DNA of 64,000 nt from Protaetiibacter sp. (GCA_030150265.1 JASLGG010000003.1:50320-114319); one strand, 5' to 3'. Shown: positions 8,481 to 18,600, numbered from the stretch's first letter. The notes: a model not told the origin generated them from the letters alone. Numbers and translations: made by a program.

Positions 8481-11114
8481 ATGAAAGCCAGCCAGCACCA
8501 CCGACGCCGGCGCACGATCGCGCTGGCGGGGGCCGCGGCCCTCGCCCTCGGCCTGTCCCTGCTGACCGCGAGCCCCGCGGCAGCGCTCGTGACCCACACC
8601 ATCACCTCGCCCAACGGCCTCGTGCAGCTCATCGTCACCGATCAGGCGAGCGGCGCGCTCACCTACCGGGTCACCGCGAACGGCACCACGATCCTCGACG
8701 ACTCCCCGCTCGGCATCGCGTCGAGCGCGGTGGACTTCACCTCGGGCCTCAGCTACACGGGCGAGACGCGGCAGATCATCACCGAGACCTACAGCCTCCC
8801 CGGGGGGACCGACGCGAGCTATCTCAACGACGGCCGCGAGATGACGCTCAGCTACGCCAAGTCCGGGGCGACGGTGCAGCTCATCGCCCGCGCCTACAAC
8901 GACGGGGTCGCGTTCCGGTACCGCATCCCGGGCAGCGGCACCGTGAGCATCACGAACGAGACCACCGGCTTCCGCCTCCCCACCGGAACCGGGGGCTGGG
9001 CGGCTCCGTGGAACGGCAACTACGAGCAGGACTACATCTACCGCAATGCGGCCGGACTGAACTCCGGCACGAACCTCACGATGCCGCTCCTCGCCTCCAT
9101 CAACAACAACGCCTACTTCGCGCTCATCAGCGAGGCGAACGTGTACAACGCGAACGCGAGCTACGCGCCGTCGATGCTCAAGGGCGACGGCCTGGGCACG
9201 GGGCTGCTCAAGCTCGCCCGGACGCCCGACCAGGCGTTCCCGATGTCGTCGCCCTATCCGTTCCAGACCCCGTGGCGGGTCGTCATCGTGGCCGGCAACC
9301 TCGACGTGCTCTACAACTCCGACCTCGTGCAGAACCTCAACCCGCCCGCCGCGAGCACCCCCAGCTGGGTGAAGCCGGGGCGCGCGGCCTGGTCGTGGTA
9401 CACGGACGAGGACAGCGCATCCGACCTCGACAAGCAGAAGCAGCTCGTCGACTTCGCGGCCTCGATGGGCTTCGAGTACATCACGGTCGACTGCTGCTAC
9501 AACCGCTCCGTCGACCTTCCCGCCATCTCGGCCTACGCGGCGCAGAAGGGCGTCAAGGTGTTCGCGTGGGTGACCGCCTCGCCGTTCGCGACACCCGCGG
9601 ATGCCGACGCCCTCATGGCGGAGCACGCGAGCTACGGCGTGGCGGGCCTCAAGGTCGACTTCTTCCTCAACGACTCGCAGGCCGTGCAGCAGTGGTATCA
9701 GTCCATCGGCGACGCCGCGGGCGCGCATCATCTGATGCTCGACCTCCACGGCAGCACCAAGCCGGGCGGCGAGAACCGCACCTGGCCGTGGGTGCTGACC
9801 TCCGAGGCGGTAGCCGGCACCGAGCACTACAAGTACCCGCCGCCCACCTCGGCCCGCGCGGATGTGACCTATCCGTTCACTCGCGGCCCGCTCGGCAGCA
9901 TGGACTACACGCCGGCGATGCTCTCGCAGAACAACGCGGTGCTGACCCAGTCGCACGTGCTGGCGCAGGCCATCGTGTTCAGCTCGGGGATGATCAACTA
10001 CGCCGACTCGGCGGCCGCCTACGAGCAGTGGCCGGGACGCCACCTCATGCGGGCGATCCCCACCACCTGGGACGAGTCGAAGGTCGTCGAGGGCTTCCCG
10101 GGTGATCACATCACGCTCGCCCGGCGCTCCGGCAGCGACTGGTTCATCGGCGCGATGACCTCGCCCGCGCGCACGGCATCCGTGCCGCTGACGTTCCTCG
10201 GCTCGGGCAGCTACACCGCCACGATCTTCGCCGACGACGCCTACGGACGGCTCGGGGTCTCCACCCAGACGGTCACGAGCGCGACCACGCTGTCGCTGCC
10301 GATGATCGCCACGGGCGGCGTGTCGGTGCACATCTCGAAGACGCCGCTGCCGCAGATCGGCTCGGGCGACACCCGCTACGAGGCGGAGGCGGCGGCGAAC
10401 ACCCTGTCGGGCGCCGCGGCCGCTCAGGCCTGTCGCGGCTGCTCGATCGGCTGGAAGGTCGGCAACGTGGGCTCCGGCGGGGCGGTGCAGTTCAACAACG
10501 TCACCGCGACGACGACGGGCACGCACCGCATGACCTTCACCTACACCTCGGCCGACCCGCGCTCGGTGCGCATCACCGTCAACGGCACGGTCCTCGGCAC
10601 CGAGAGCCTGCCGGACTCGGGGGGCTGGGAGTACGTGGGCAAGTGGTCGGTCGACGTGCCGCTCGTGGCGGGCTCCAACACGATCCGCTTCGACAACCCG
10701 AGCGCCTACGCGCCCGACATCGACGCCCTCACGATCGCGCGCAGCACCGAGGCGGAGGCCTCCGGCAACACGCTCGCCGGAGGGGCCTCGACGGCGAGCT
10801 GCGCGGGATGCTCGGGCGGCTCGTACGTGCAGAACCTGCACGGTGCCCGCTCCCTGACGGTGAACGGCCTCACCGCGGCGTCGACCGGCAACCACACGGT
10901 GCGCGTCGACTATGCGAGCGCGACCGACCAGACGATCCAGTACTCCGTCAACGGCGGCCCGGCGATCACGCTCACCTTGCCGGCGACCGGATCCGGGACC
11001 GCCGTCGCGACCCGCACGATCGGGGTGGGTCTCGCATCCGGGACCAACACGATCGCGTTCACGGGGGCCTCGGCCGCCGCGGTCGGGATCGATCGCGTCA
11101 CCGTGGTGCGCTGA
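8481..11114 (+). CDS. Secreted GH97 alpha-galactosidase with two C-terminal CBM-like domains
   Basis: Protein of 877 aa with a Sec signal peptide (Arg-rich n-region, hydrophobic core, cleavage near ASPAAA, residue ~35) and GGGAG before the ATG. A GH97 N-terminal sandwich is followed by the catalytic barrel: GLKVDFFLN holds the predicted nucleophile Asp (about residue 393) and AGTEHYK the predicted acid/base Glu (about 447). After residue ~630 come two beta-sandwich modules that begin YEAEAAANTLSG and TEAEASGNTLAG. Each has a paired-Cys CxGC element and resembles CBM35/CBM6-type carbohydrate-binding domains. The enzyme probably cuts galactosides outside the cell to feed the divergent importer operon. 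Confidence 0.87.
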   Translation: MKASQHHRRRRTIALAGAAALALGLSLLTASPAAALVTHTITSPNGLVQLIVTDQASGALTYRVTANGTTILDDSPLGIASSAVDFTSGLSYTGETRQIITETYSLPGGTDASYLNDGREMTLSYAKSGATVQLIARAYNDGVAFRYRIPGSGTVSITNETTGFRLPTGTGGWAAPWNGNYEQDYIYRNAAGLNSGTNLTMPLLASINNNAYFALISEANVYNANASYAPSMLKGDGLGTGLLKLARTPDQAFPMSSPYPFQTPWRVVIVAGNLDVLYNSDLVQNLNPPAASTPSWVKPGRAAWSWYTDEDSASDLDKQKQLVDFAASMGFEYITVDCCYNRSVDLPAISAYAAQKGVKVFAWVTASPFATPADADALMAEHASYGVAGLKVDFFLNDSQAVQQWYQSIGDAAGAHHLMLDLHGSTKPGGENRTWPWVLTSEAVAGTEHYKYPPPTSARADVTYPFTRGPLGSMDYTPAMLSQNNAVLTQSHVLAQAIVFSSGMINYADSAAAYEQWPGRHLMRAIPTTWDESKVVEGFPGDHITLARRSGSDWFIGAMTSPARTASVPLTFLGSGSYTATIFADDAYGRLGVSTQTVTSATTLSLPMIATGGVSVHISKTPLPQIGSGDTRYEAEAAANTLSGAAAAQACRGCSIGWKVGNVGSGGAVQFNNVTATTTGTHRMTFTYTSADPRSVRITVNGTVLGTESLPDSGGWEYVGKWSVDVPLVAGSNTIRFDNPSAYAPDIDALTIARSTEAEASGNTLAGGASTASCAGCSGGSYVQNLHGARSLTVNGLTAASTGNHTVRVDYASATDQTIQYSVNGGPAITLTLPATGSGTAVATRTIGVGLASGTNTIAFTGASAAAVGIDRVTVVR

Positions 11115-11129
11115 TCGGAGGTGCGGGGT

Positions 11130-11147
11130 CGCCCGGTGCGCCGGGCG
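11130..11147. terminator. Hairpin between convergent genes
   Basis: A perfect 7-bp inverted repeat (CGCCCGG, loop TGCG, CCGGGCG) lies between the convergent GH97 and deazaflavin oxidoreductase genes. It lacks a T-tract, as is common for actinobacterial terminators. A bidirectional terminator role is inferred from position. Confidence 0.4.
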
Positions 11148-11164
11148 GCTCCGCATCGCCGCCG

Positions 11165-11572
11165 TCAGCGCCGCCGCAGCTCCACGACCGGGATCATTCG
11201 GCTCGTGCGCTGCTCGTACTGACCGAATGCGGGGCTGCGCTCGAGGAACCGCGCCCACGCGGCATCCCGCTCGGCACCCTCGAGCGCGACCGCGTGCACG
11301 GCCACCTCGCCCTCGTCGGGCGTCTCGATCACGACATCCGGATGGGCGAGCAGGTTGCCGAACCACGCCGGGTTCTCGGGCGCGCCGCCCTTCGACGCCG
11401 CGATGAGCCAGCCCGCATCGCTCGGGATCGCCATGACCGGCGAGACGCGCTCGATGCCCGTGCGCACGCCGCGGTGGTGCACGAGCACGAGGCTGCGGCC
11501 GAAGCCGGCCGCCTCGACGGTGCCGCCGTTGGCGCGGAACTCGGCGATGATGCGCTCGTTGAAGTCGGACAC
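11165..11572 (-). CDS. Deazaflavin (F420)-dependent nitroreductase-family protein
   Basis: Protein of 135 aa from a GTG at 11572 with GAGGAG seven bases upstream. It has the Ddn/DUF385 split-barrel features: N-terminal IIAEFRANGG, LVLVHHRGVRTG, MAIPSDAGWLIAASKGG, PENPAWFGNLLAHPDV and a C-terminal RMIPVVELRR. The APxNPxWxxNLxAxPxV stretch is diagnostic of this family, which typically binds cofactor F420. Substrate is unknown; family members reduce nitro compounds, quinones or biliverdin. Transcribed alone, convergent with the secreted GH97. Confidence 0.85.
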   Translation of the reverse strand: MSDFNERIIAEFRANGGTVEAAGFGRSLVLVHHRGVRTGIERVSPVMAIPSDAGWLIAASKGGAPENPAWFGNLLAHPDVVIETPDEGEVAVHAVALEGAERDAAWARFLERSPAFGQYEQRTSRMIPVVELRRR

Positions 11573-11672
11573 GGATGGCTCCTCTGCGGGTGACGGGCAC
11601 GCGACGCGGCCCCCTCCGAGCGTAGGCGGATGAGGCGGTCGCGCGCCGGATCTCACCGCTCGCGCGGTCGGG

Positions 11673-14600
11673 TCACGCCCGGCGTCGCACCAGTCGGCGT
11701 GCGATCAGGGCGCCGACTCCCGCGAGCAGCGCGACCGCACCGCCGAGCAGCCAGGGCTGCGCGTCCGCGCCCGTGGAGGCGAGCCCGCCGGCGGGGCGCG
11801 GAGCGGGTGCCGCCGCGACGGTCAGCGCCCGCGAGGCGAGCACGGTGCCCGGGGCGGAGACCGCGGCGATCGTCAGGGTGTGGGCGCCCGCCGGCGTGCT
11901 CGCCGGGATGGTGCCGGTCAGGGCGAGCGTGCCGTCGGGTCGCGAGGCGGCGCGTCCGAGCTCGACCGGGTCGGAGTGCAGCGTCACCACGTACTCGGCG
12001 CCCGGCGTGAGCCCGCTCGCCGTCACCGTGATCCGGTTCCCCGCCGTCACCGACGAGGTGGGCGAGCTCAGCACGACCTCGGGATCGGTCGGCATTCCGC
12101 CCCCGTCGAGATCGACGGGGAGCGTGCCCGCCCACAGCGAGTGGCCGAAGCGGTTGCCGTCGTCGGCCCACAGCACCTGGCGCATCCCGTCGACCGCGGT
12201 CGAGGCGGGAGCCACGGCGAAGCCCTCGAGGTTGTAGTTGGGCAGGCCGGTGGGGCGGGCGAAGGTGCGCTCCACCGCGAAGCGGCCATCCGATCCGATG
12301 CCGAGCAGGGTGGTCGCGTTGCCGCAGGTGTTGTCGCAGTGCGCCCAGATGCCGCCGAGGTCGGCGTCGAAGGAGGCGTCCATGATCCCCACGAGCCCGC
12401 TCGCGACATCCGCGAGGCGCACGTAGCTGTGGTCGGCGTTCAGCACGTACGCGCGCAGGTGGCCCGTCTTCTCGACCGCCCCGAAGAACAGGCCGCCCGC
12501 GACCTTGCCGGGGTAGTCGGCCGGGTCGTACAGGGCGCCGGCGTCGGTGCGGAAGCCCGCCGAGGTCAGGAACGAGTCGGGAACGTAGGCGACGCCCTCG
12601 AAGCCGAGGTTCGCATCCGCCGCATCGCTCGGCGCGAAGCCGAGGTCGGCGGTCAGCACCCACTGGTCGGTGGCCGAGAGCGTGGTGGCCGGAGTCGTCG
12701 GATCGAAGCGCAGGATCGAGTCGAGCGGCACGTTCGAGGCCGCGTTGTCGCGCTCGGTGGTGATGTAGAGCGCGCCGTCGGGACCGACCGCGATGCCCTC
12801 GGAGTCGGGCAGGCCCGTGCCGCCCGGGAAGCGGATGTCCTTGCCGTCCGCCCAGCCGTTCGCGGTGTCCTTCACCCAGCTGCCGCCGGAATCGACGAGC
12901 CGCCAGACGTGGCTCTTGTTCTTCACGGCGTAGAGCACGTTCGGGTCGTTCGGGTCGAACGCGAGGCCGCTGAGGTCCTGGCCCGACTCGGTGGTCACCC
13001 ACGCGCACAGCGCGTCGATCGTGACGGGCGTGGCGCTGCCGGGCCAGGCCACCGCGCCCGCGGGCACGGTGCCCGGAGCGGTGCCCGAGTCCTCCGTCTG
13101 GCACGGAGCCTCCGGGCCGGAGCCGCCGGTCAGCGGGGGCACGCCGGTCGCGCAGGCGGCGTCGTTGGAGGCGCCGAAGCTCGCCGTGGTCACCTCGAGC
13201 CAGGTCTCCTCGCCGTCGAGGCAGCGCGCGAGCGACCGGTAGGCGTGGTCGGCGTTGACGGTCTCGTCGTACCCGGCCTGCCCGGCGGTCCACTCGATCT
13301 GGTCGACCAGCGTTCCGTCCGGGGTGTAGATCTTCACGGCGTCGCCGCCGCTGCCGAGCCCCTTGGTCGACTGGAATACACCGAAGCCGCCCGCCGGGAT
13401 CGCGGTGGCGAGCACGCCGCCCACGTAGAGGGCGCCCGTGAAGTCGGTCGCGGAGGAGGCCGCGCCGCTGTCGGTCTGCTTCCAGCCGGTCACGTCGACC
13501 GTGTGGCTGCCCGTGTTGTAGAGCTCGACCGCGTCGCGGATGCCGGGCACCGGGGCGAAGCCGATGCCGTCGTTGTCGGAGGTGACCTCGTTGATCACGA
13601 TGTCGGCCCAGTTCGGGTCGACCGTCGGGGTGGTGCCGCCACCGCCGCCGGTCGAGGTGCGCACGAACGCGGGCGTGTGGATGCCGAAGGCCGAGGCGCC
13701 CGGCGAGCCGACCGCGCCGGTGGCGCTCGTCCAGCTGGCCTCGTGGTCGCCGGCGGTCGAGACGGTCCACCCGGCGGTGCCGGACCTCGCGCCGAGGTGG
13801 GCGGCATCCACCCACGCGGAGAGACCCTTGCCCGAGAGGAAGCCGGAGGCGTACGTCACCGAGTCGGCCTCGGAGCCGCTCGCGTCGTAGAGGCGGATCG
13901 TCTTCGGGCCCTTGTTGAGGGTGACCGCGCCGTCGTTCACGACCGGGACCGAGGCGGCGAGACCCCACTCGGCCCGGAACTCCGCGGCGGTCACGTCGGT
14001 GATGATGGCCGAGGCGCCGGGCGCCAGGATGCCGAACGCCGTCAGCGAGATCGCGCCCGGCGCTGTCGCGGCCGTGTCGTACGACCATCCGGTCATGTCG
14101 ACCGGGGTGCGGCCCACGTTGGTGACCTCGATGTACTCGCCGTCGCCGCTCGTGCCGGCGATGAGCCCGCCGTAGGAGAACTCGGTGATCGCGACCCGCG
14201 GTGCCGCCGTCGACAGCGCGGCGAGCGAGGAGATCCCGGGCGAGCCGATGGCGCCCGCGGCGCTCTTCCAGCTGCCCTCCTGGTCGCCGAGCGTCGCGAA
14301 GCTCCAGCCCGTCGTTCCCGACCCGGCGCCCACGTGAGCCGGGTCGACCCACGCCGCCTGGCCCTTGCCGCCCGCGAGGAAGCCCGAGGCGTAGCTCACC
14401 GAGTCGACGGTGCCCCCGCTCGCGTCGAAGACGTACATCGTCTTCGGGCCCTTGTTCAGGGTCGTGCCGCTGTCGTCGACGACCTTGACCGCCGAGGTGA
14501 GCCCCCACTCGGCGCGGAACTCGGCGGGCGTCACATCCGTCACGATCGCCGACTCCCCCGGCGCCAGGGTGCCGAGCCCCGAGAGCGACACGGTGCCGGG

Positions 14601-14849
14601 CGCGGCGGCGGTGCCGTACGACCATCCGCTCAGGTCGACCGGCGCCGCGCCGAGGTTGGTGATCTCGACGTACTCGCCGTCACCGCCCACGCTCGAGCCG
14701 GCGATGAGCCCGCCGTAGGCGAACTCGGTGATCGCGATGCCCGAGGCGGGACTGGCCGACGCGGCGGTCGGCAGGGCCACCAGGCCGGTGAGGGCGAGGG
14801 CGGCGACGGATGCGGCGGCGGCGAGGCGGCGGGTGGCGGAGAGGAGCAC
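11673..14849 (-). CDS. Cell-wall-anchored protein with three lamin-tail domains and an LASTG sorting signal
   Basis: About 1058 aa from the GTG at 14849; an in-frame ATG at 14897 is an alternative, and neither has a clear ribosome site. A signal peptide (cleavage near TAASA) is followed by two similar lamin-tail domains (each with ITEFxYGGLIAG, a GDGEYxEVTN element and LNKGPKT). A third, DIVINEVTSDNDG, begins near residue 400. Next comes a beta-propeller or esterase-like region (residues ~560-870, with SGLAFDPNDPNVLY and SEGIAVGPDGALYITTE), then an Ig-like module. The C-terminus reads LASTG, a hydrophobic segment and Arg residues, a class E sortase-type signal. Bacterial lamin-tail domains are often in surface or nuclease proteins; no nuclease motif is seen. 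Confidence 0.85.
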   Translation of the reverse strand: MLLSATRRLAAAASVAALALTGLVALPTAASASPASGIAITEFAYGGLIAGSSVGGDGEYVEITNLGAAPVDLSGWSYGTAAAPGTVSLSGLGTLAPGESAIVTDVTPAEFRAEWGLTSAVKVVDDSGTTLNKGPKTMYVFDASGGTVDSVSYASGFLAGGKGQAAWVDPAHVGAGSGTTGWSFATLGDQEGSWKSAAGAIGSPGISSLAALSTAAPRVAITEFSYGGLIAGTSGDGEYIEVTNVGRTPVDMTGWSYDTAATAPGAISLTAFGILAPGASAIITDVTAAEFRAEWGLAASVPVVNDGAVTLNKGPKTIRLYDASGSEADSVTYASGFLSGKGLSAWVDAAHLGARSGTAGWTVSTAGDHEASWTSATGAVGSPGASAFGIHTPAFVRTSTGGGGGTTPTVDPNWADIVINEVTSDNDGIGFAPVPGIRDAVELYNTGSHTVDVTGWKQTDSGAASSATDFTGALYVGGVLATAIPAGGFGVFQSTKGLGSGGDAVKIYTPDGTLVDQIEWTAGQAGYDETVNADHAYRSLARCLDGEETWLEVTTASFGASNDAACATGVPPLTGGSGPEAPCQTEDSGTAPGTVPAGAVAWPGSATPVTIDALCAWVTTESGQDLSGLAFDPNDPNVLYAVKNKSHVWRLVDSGGSWVKDTANGWADGKDIRFPGGTGLPDSEGIAVGPDGALYITTERDNAASNVPLDSILRFDPTTPATTLSATDQWVLTADLGFAPSDAADANLGFEGVAYVPDSFLTSAGFRTDAGALYDPADYPGKVAGGLFFGAVEKTGHLRAYVLNADHSYVRLADVASGLVGIMDASFDADLGGIWAHCDNTCGNATTLLGIGSDGRFAVERTFARPTGLPNYNLEGFAVAPASTAVDGMRQVLWADDGNRFGHSLWAGTLPVDLDGGGMPTDPEVVLSSPTSSVTAGNRITVTASGLTPGAEYVVTLHSDPVELGRAASRPDGTLALTGTIPASTPAGAHTLTIAAVSAPGTVLASRALTVAAAPAPRPAGGLASTGADAQPWLLGGAVALLAGVGALIARRLVRRRA

Positions 14850-14966
14850 GATGCCACGGTGCCGTCGCCGGTCGAACGCATCGTGAACCGGCGGCATCCG
14901 TGCGGCGAACGCTGCGGGCGTCCGCCCTGTCCGCGAGCCGGCAACCGGCGTAGCGTCGGGGGCACG

Positions 14967-15482
14967 ATGCGCGCCCGCCTCCTGGACCTCTTCTTCCTGC
15001 TGGGGATCCTCGTCAAAGGAGTCGACGGCCTGATCGAGGTCGTCGGCGGCATCGTGCTGCTGTGGCTCTCCCCTCAGCAGCTCGCGGATGCGGTCCACCG
15101 CCTCACCGGGAAGGAGCTCGCCGAGGACCCGCACGACCTGATCGCGAATCTCCTCGTGCACGGCGTGGCGCAGCTCGACGCCGGCACCACCTGGCTCATC
15201 GCCGTGTACCTGCTCGTGCACGGGGTGGTCAAGCTCGCCATCATCGCGGCGCTCCTGCTGGGCTCGCTCAAGGTGTACCCGTGGGCGATCCTCGCGCTGC
15301 TCGGCTTCCTGGTCTTTCAGGTGTACGAGCTCGTCGCGCATCCGGGCGTGGGGATCGCCCTGCTCGTCGTGCTCGACGCGCTGATCGTGTGGCTCACCTG
15401 GCGCGAGTGGCGGCGCGGGCACACCCTGCGCGAGGCCTTCGCCCGCACCTGGCGGTGGATCACGCGCCGACGCGCGACCTGA
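14967..15482 (+). CDS. DUF2127 family membrane protein
   Basis: Protein of 171 aa with four predicted transmembrane helices, starting MRARLLDLFFLLGILVKGVD and containing LLVHGVVKLAIIAALL and WREWRRG. These fit DUF2127, a small membrane family of unknown function. It is transcribed divergently from the lamin-tail protein, leaving 117 bp between the two chosen starts, and convergently with mgtA. Confidence 0.8.
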   Translation: MRARLLDLFFLLGILVKGVDGLIEVVGGIVLLWLSPQQLADAVHRLTGKELAEDPHDLIANLLVHGVAQLDAGTTWLIAVYLLVHGVVKLAIIAALLLGSLKVYPWAILALLGFLVFQVYELVAHPGVGIALLVVLDALIVWLTWREWRRGHTLREAFARTWRWITRRRAT

Positions 15483-15591
15483 GCCGGGCGCCCCCGCCAC
15501 GGGACGAAGGCAGACGCCTTACGACCCAACGCGCGGTGGTAGCACGTCCATGTTCTCCGGACACGCGCCAGTTCTTGACGTCGCGCGCCTG

Positions 15592-18333
15592 CTATCCCTG
15601 CCGCGCGGCGCTTACCGCTACAGCGTTTGACAGCGCACCTTCGTGCAGCGACGACGGTGTGAAGCGTGCGGCACGGCGAGCGAAGCGGTGCGGGAACCCT
15701 CGCTGCGGCTGGCCGCGGGAAGGCTTGCGGGCGATCGAGCGGTAGTACCCGACCTTCGCGATCTCCACGAGGACGAGATAGACGGCGATCATGGCGACCA
15801 GGGCGAGGAAGAACGGGGTCGGCAGCGGCACGAAGCCCAGCACACCCGCGACGGGTGTGTAGGGGAGGATCGCGCCGACGGCGACCGCGGCCAGTGCGGC
15901 GATCGTGAGCGCGGCCGACGCGCGGCTGCGCAGGAACGGCACGCGCGTGGTGCGGATGGCGAAGATGATGAGCGTCTGCGTGGCGATCGACTCGATGAAC
16001 CACCCCGAGCGGAACTCGGGCGGCGCCGCCTGGAAGACGAGGAGCATGAGGCCGAAGGTCGCGAAGTCGAAAAGCGAGCTGATCGGCCCGAAGATGAGCA
16101 TGAACCGACGGATCGCCGCGATGTTCCAATGCGCCGGAGCGCGCAGCTGCTCGGGGTCGACGCGGTCGGTCGGGATCGCCAGCTGGCTCGCGTCGTACAG
16201 GAGGTTGTTGAGGAGGATCTGGCTGGGGAGCATCGGCAAGAACGCCAGCACCACGGAGGCGATGGATGCGCTGAACATGTTTCCGAAGTTGCTCGAGGTG
16301 CCCATGAGGACGTACTTGATGGTGTTCGCGAAGATGCGCCTGCCCTCGACCACGCCGTCGGCGAGAACCCCGAGATCCTTGTCGAGGAGGATGACATCGG
16401 CCGCGTCCTTCGCGACGTCGACCGCCGAGTCGACCGAGATGCCGATGTCCGCATGATGGAGGGCCAGGGCGTCGTTCACCCCGTCGCCGAGGAACGCGAC
16501 CGCCCGTCCCTTCTGCCGCAGCGTCTTGACGATGCGCGCTTTCTGCTCCGGTGAGACCCGGGCGAAGATCGACGCCCCGCGCACGGCGGCTTCGTAGGCT
16601 GCCGCGTCCATCGCGTCCAGCTGCTCCCCGGTCACCGTGCCGGTCAGCGTCATGCCCAGCCCGGCACAGACCTGCTCCGCGACGGCGGCGCTGTCGCCGG
16701 TGGCGATCTTCACGTCGATCTCGAGCGATGCGAGGCGCTGCAGCGACTCGGCCGCATCGGACTTCGGCGGATCGGTGAACTGCAGGAAGCCGAGCAGGCG
16801 CATGTCTCGCTGATCGGCGGGATCGATGTGCGTCGAGCCGGGCCGAGGCCGGATCGCAACGGCGATCACGCGAGCACCGGCACCGTAGAGATCCTGCAGC
16901 GTGGCCGTCGCCGCCGCCGGGACGTCGGCGCAACAGGCGAGGACCGACTCGGGGGCGCCTTTGAGGACGAGAACCGGATCGGCGCCGTCCGCGGCGATCA
17001 GTGCCGCCGTGGTCCGTCGTTCGTGATCGAACGGCACCAGGTCGACGCGGCGGTAACGCTCCGGAGGGAGGATCGCCGCGGCCTGGGCTCGACACAGCGC
17101 GGCGTCGAGGGCGTTGAGCCCGACAGTCGATCCGGGGGGTGAGGCCGGATCCCGTTCCACCGCGAGCAGGCCGTTGTGCACGACGTCCTCCGCGTCGATG
17201 CCCGGCGCGGGAACCGCGGCGACGAACGAGATCCGCCCGGCCGTCAAGGTTCCCGTCTTGTCGGTCACCAGCAGGTCGAGGTCGCCGAGATCCTCGATGC
17301 AGACCAGCCGCTTCACCAGGACGCGTCTCCGGGCGAGACTGCGCGCGCCCGCCACGAGGCTCGTGCTCACGACCGCCGGAAGCAACTGGGGCGTGATCCC
17401 GACCGCGATCGCGAGAGCGAACAGCAGCGAGTCGATGAGGGGACGCTGGAGGATGAGGTTGCCGACGAGGATGACGGCCATCAGAACCCCGGCGACGACC
17501 AGGAGGAAGGTCGAGAACCGGGCCAAGCCGCGCTGGAACTCGGTCTGCGGAGCGGACTCGCCGAGACCCGCCGCGATCCTCCCGAACTCGGCGCGCGATC
17601 CGGTGGCCACGACCACGCCGACTCCGCTCCCCGTCTGGACCACGGTCCCCATCAGCGCGCAGCAGTCCAGATCGCCGAGGCCCGCGCTCGCGGAGACGGC
17701 GACGGTGGACTTCGCGGCGGGCTCCGCCTCGCCCGTCACGATGCTCTCGTCGCAGGAGAGATCGAGCGCGTCGACGAGCCGCAGGTCCGCGGGCACGACG
17801 GTGCCCACGGTGAGGACGACGGTGTCCCCGGGAACGATCGTGGTGACATCCACCTGCACGTGCTCGCCGCCGCGGATCACGACGACCGAGTGCCGCAAGC
17901 GGTCGCGCAGGGCGTCGGCCGCGCGTGCGGCCCGATACTCGTTGACGAAGCCGAGCCCCACGCTCACGATGAGGATCACGGCGATGATGACCGCATCCGT
18001 CCCTTCTCCGACGAAGGCGGACACCCCCGCCGTCGCGAACAGCAGCACGAGGATCGGGCTCTTGAACTGAGCGAGGAGCACACGCCCCGGGCCGGCGCGC
18101 CGACGACGCACCGCGTTCGGGCCCCACGCGGCGAGCCGCTGCCGCGCCTCCGCGTCCGACAGGCCGTCGGATGACGTCGCCAGGTCGGAGAGGACCGCGT
18201 CGAGCTCGCGCGCTGCCGCGGCCTGCACGGCCGGGCGATCGAGTGCGGCACGCGCGTCGGCCGCCCGCCCCCGCGGGAGGTCCGGGGGCGGCATCGTCTC
18301 GGTCGACGACTCCCGGCGCTCGTCACGACCCAT
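15592..18333 (-). CDS. mgtA: Magnesium-importing P-type ATPase (MgtA/MgtB type, P3B)
   Basis: Protein of 913 aa from an ATG at 18333 preceded by GGAGGGG, the best ribosome site in the region. P-type ATPase motifs are intact: SIVTGEAEP in the actuator domain, DKTGTLT with the phosphorylated Asp near residue 357, KGAPES, and GDGVNDALAL. The C-terminal LNNLLYDASQLAIPTD is the P3B signature that separates MgtA-type Mg2+ importers from Ca2+ pumps. The final ~35 residues are an Arg-rich tail. Codon choice is slightly less biased than in neighbours. The start region has two competing upstream reading frames (see findings). No M-box riboswitch was recognised upstream. Confidence 0.92.
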   Translation of the reverse strand: MGRDERRESSTETMPPPDLPRGRAADARAALDRPAVQAAAARELDAVLSDLATSSDGLSDAEARQRLAAWGPNAVRRRRAGPGRVLLAQFKSPILVLLFATAGVSAFVGEGTDAVIIAVILIVSVGLGFVNEYRAARAADALRDRLRHSVVVIRGGEHVQVDVTTIVPGDTVVLTVGTVVPADLRLVDALDLSCDESIVTGEAEPAAKSTVAVSASAGLGDLDCCALMGTVVQTGSGVGVVVATGSRAEFGRIAAGLGESAPQTEFQRGLARFSTFLLVVAGVLMAVILVGNLILQRPLIDSLLFALAIAVGITPQLLPAVVSTSLVAGARSLARRRVLVKRLVCIEDLGDLDLLVTDKTGTLTAGRISFVAAVPAPGIDAEDVVHNGLLAVERDPASPPGSTVGLNALDAALCRAQAAAILPPERYRRVDLVPFDHERRTTAALIAADGADPVLVLKGAPESVLACCADVPAAATATLQDLYGAGARVIAVAIRPRPGSTHIDPADQRDMRLLGFLQFTDPPKSDAAESLQRLASLEIDVKIATGDSAAVAEQVCAGLGMTLTGTVTGEQLDAMDAAAYEAAVRGASIFARVSPEQKARIVKTLRQKGRAVAFLGDGVNDALALHHADIGISVDSAVDVAKDAADVILLDKDLGVLADGVVEGRRIFANTIKYVLMGTSSNFGNMFSASIASVVLAFLPMLPSQILLNNLLYDASQLAIPTDRVDPEQLRAPAHWNIAAIRRFMLIFGPISSLFDFATFGLMLLVFQAAPPEFRSGWFIESIATQTLIIFAIRTTRVPFLRSRASAALTIAALAAVAVGAILPYTPVAGVLGFVPLPTPFFLALVAMIAVYLVLVEIAKVGYYRSIARKPSRGQPQRGFPHRFARRAARFTPSSLHEGALSNAVAVSAARQG

Positions 18334-18527
18334 GGGTCCCCTCCGATCGGCTGCTGCTGGGTCATCCTCCTCCTCGGCGCGTGCCGATCGCTGGGTCGAA
18401 GGTCCCGGCTCGGTCGACGGCGAGGGCCAGGAGACCGCCACGTATCGGGGGGCAGAGGCGGGGAGGTCCATGACGTCCGCCACCGAGGGGAGAGTCACAC
18501 GACGCCGGTCGTGGAACGAGATACCGG

Positions 18528-18600
18528 TGGACCCAGGGGGATTCGAACCCCCGACCTTCTCATTGCGAACGAGACGCGCTACCAACTGCGCCATGGGCCC
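18528..18600 (-). tRNA. tRNA-Ala (CGC anticodon)
   Basis: A 73-nt cloverleaf on the minus strand: acceptor GGGCCCA/TGGGTCC containing the G3-U70 pair that marks alanine tRNA, D-arm GCGC/GCGC, anticodon stem TCTCG/TGAGA with loop TTCGCAA (anticodon CGC), and T-arm GGGGG-TTCGAAT-CCCCC. CCA is not encoded. Confidence 0.97.

Noticed and set aside
18334..18527. M-box magnesium riboswitch upstream of mgtA.
   Set aside because: None of the conserved M-box sequence elements could be found in the minus-strand leader.
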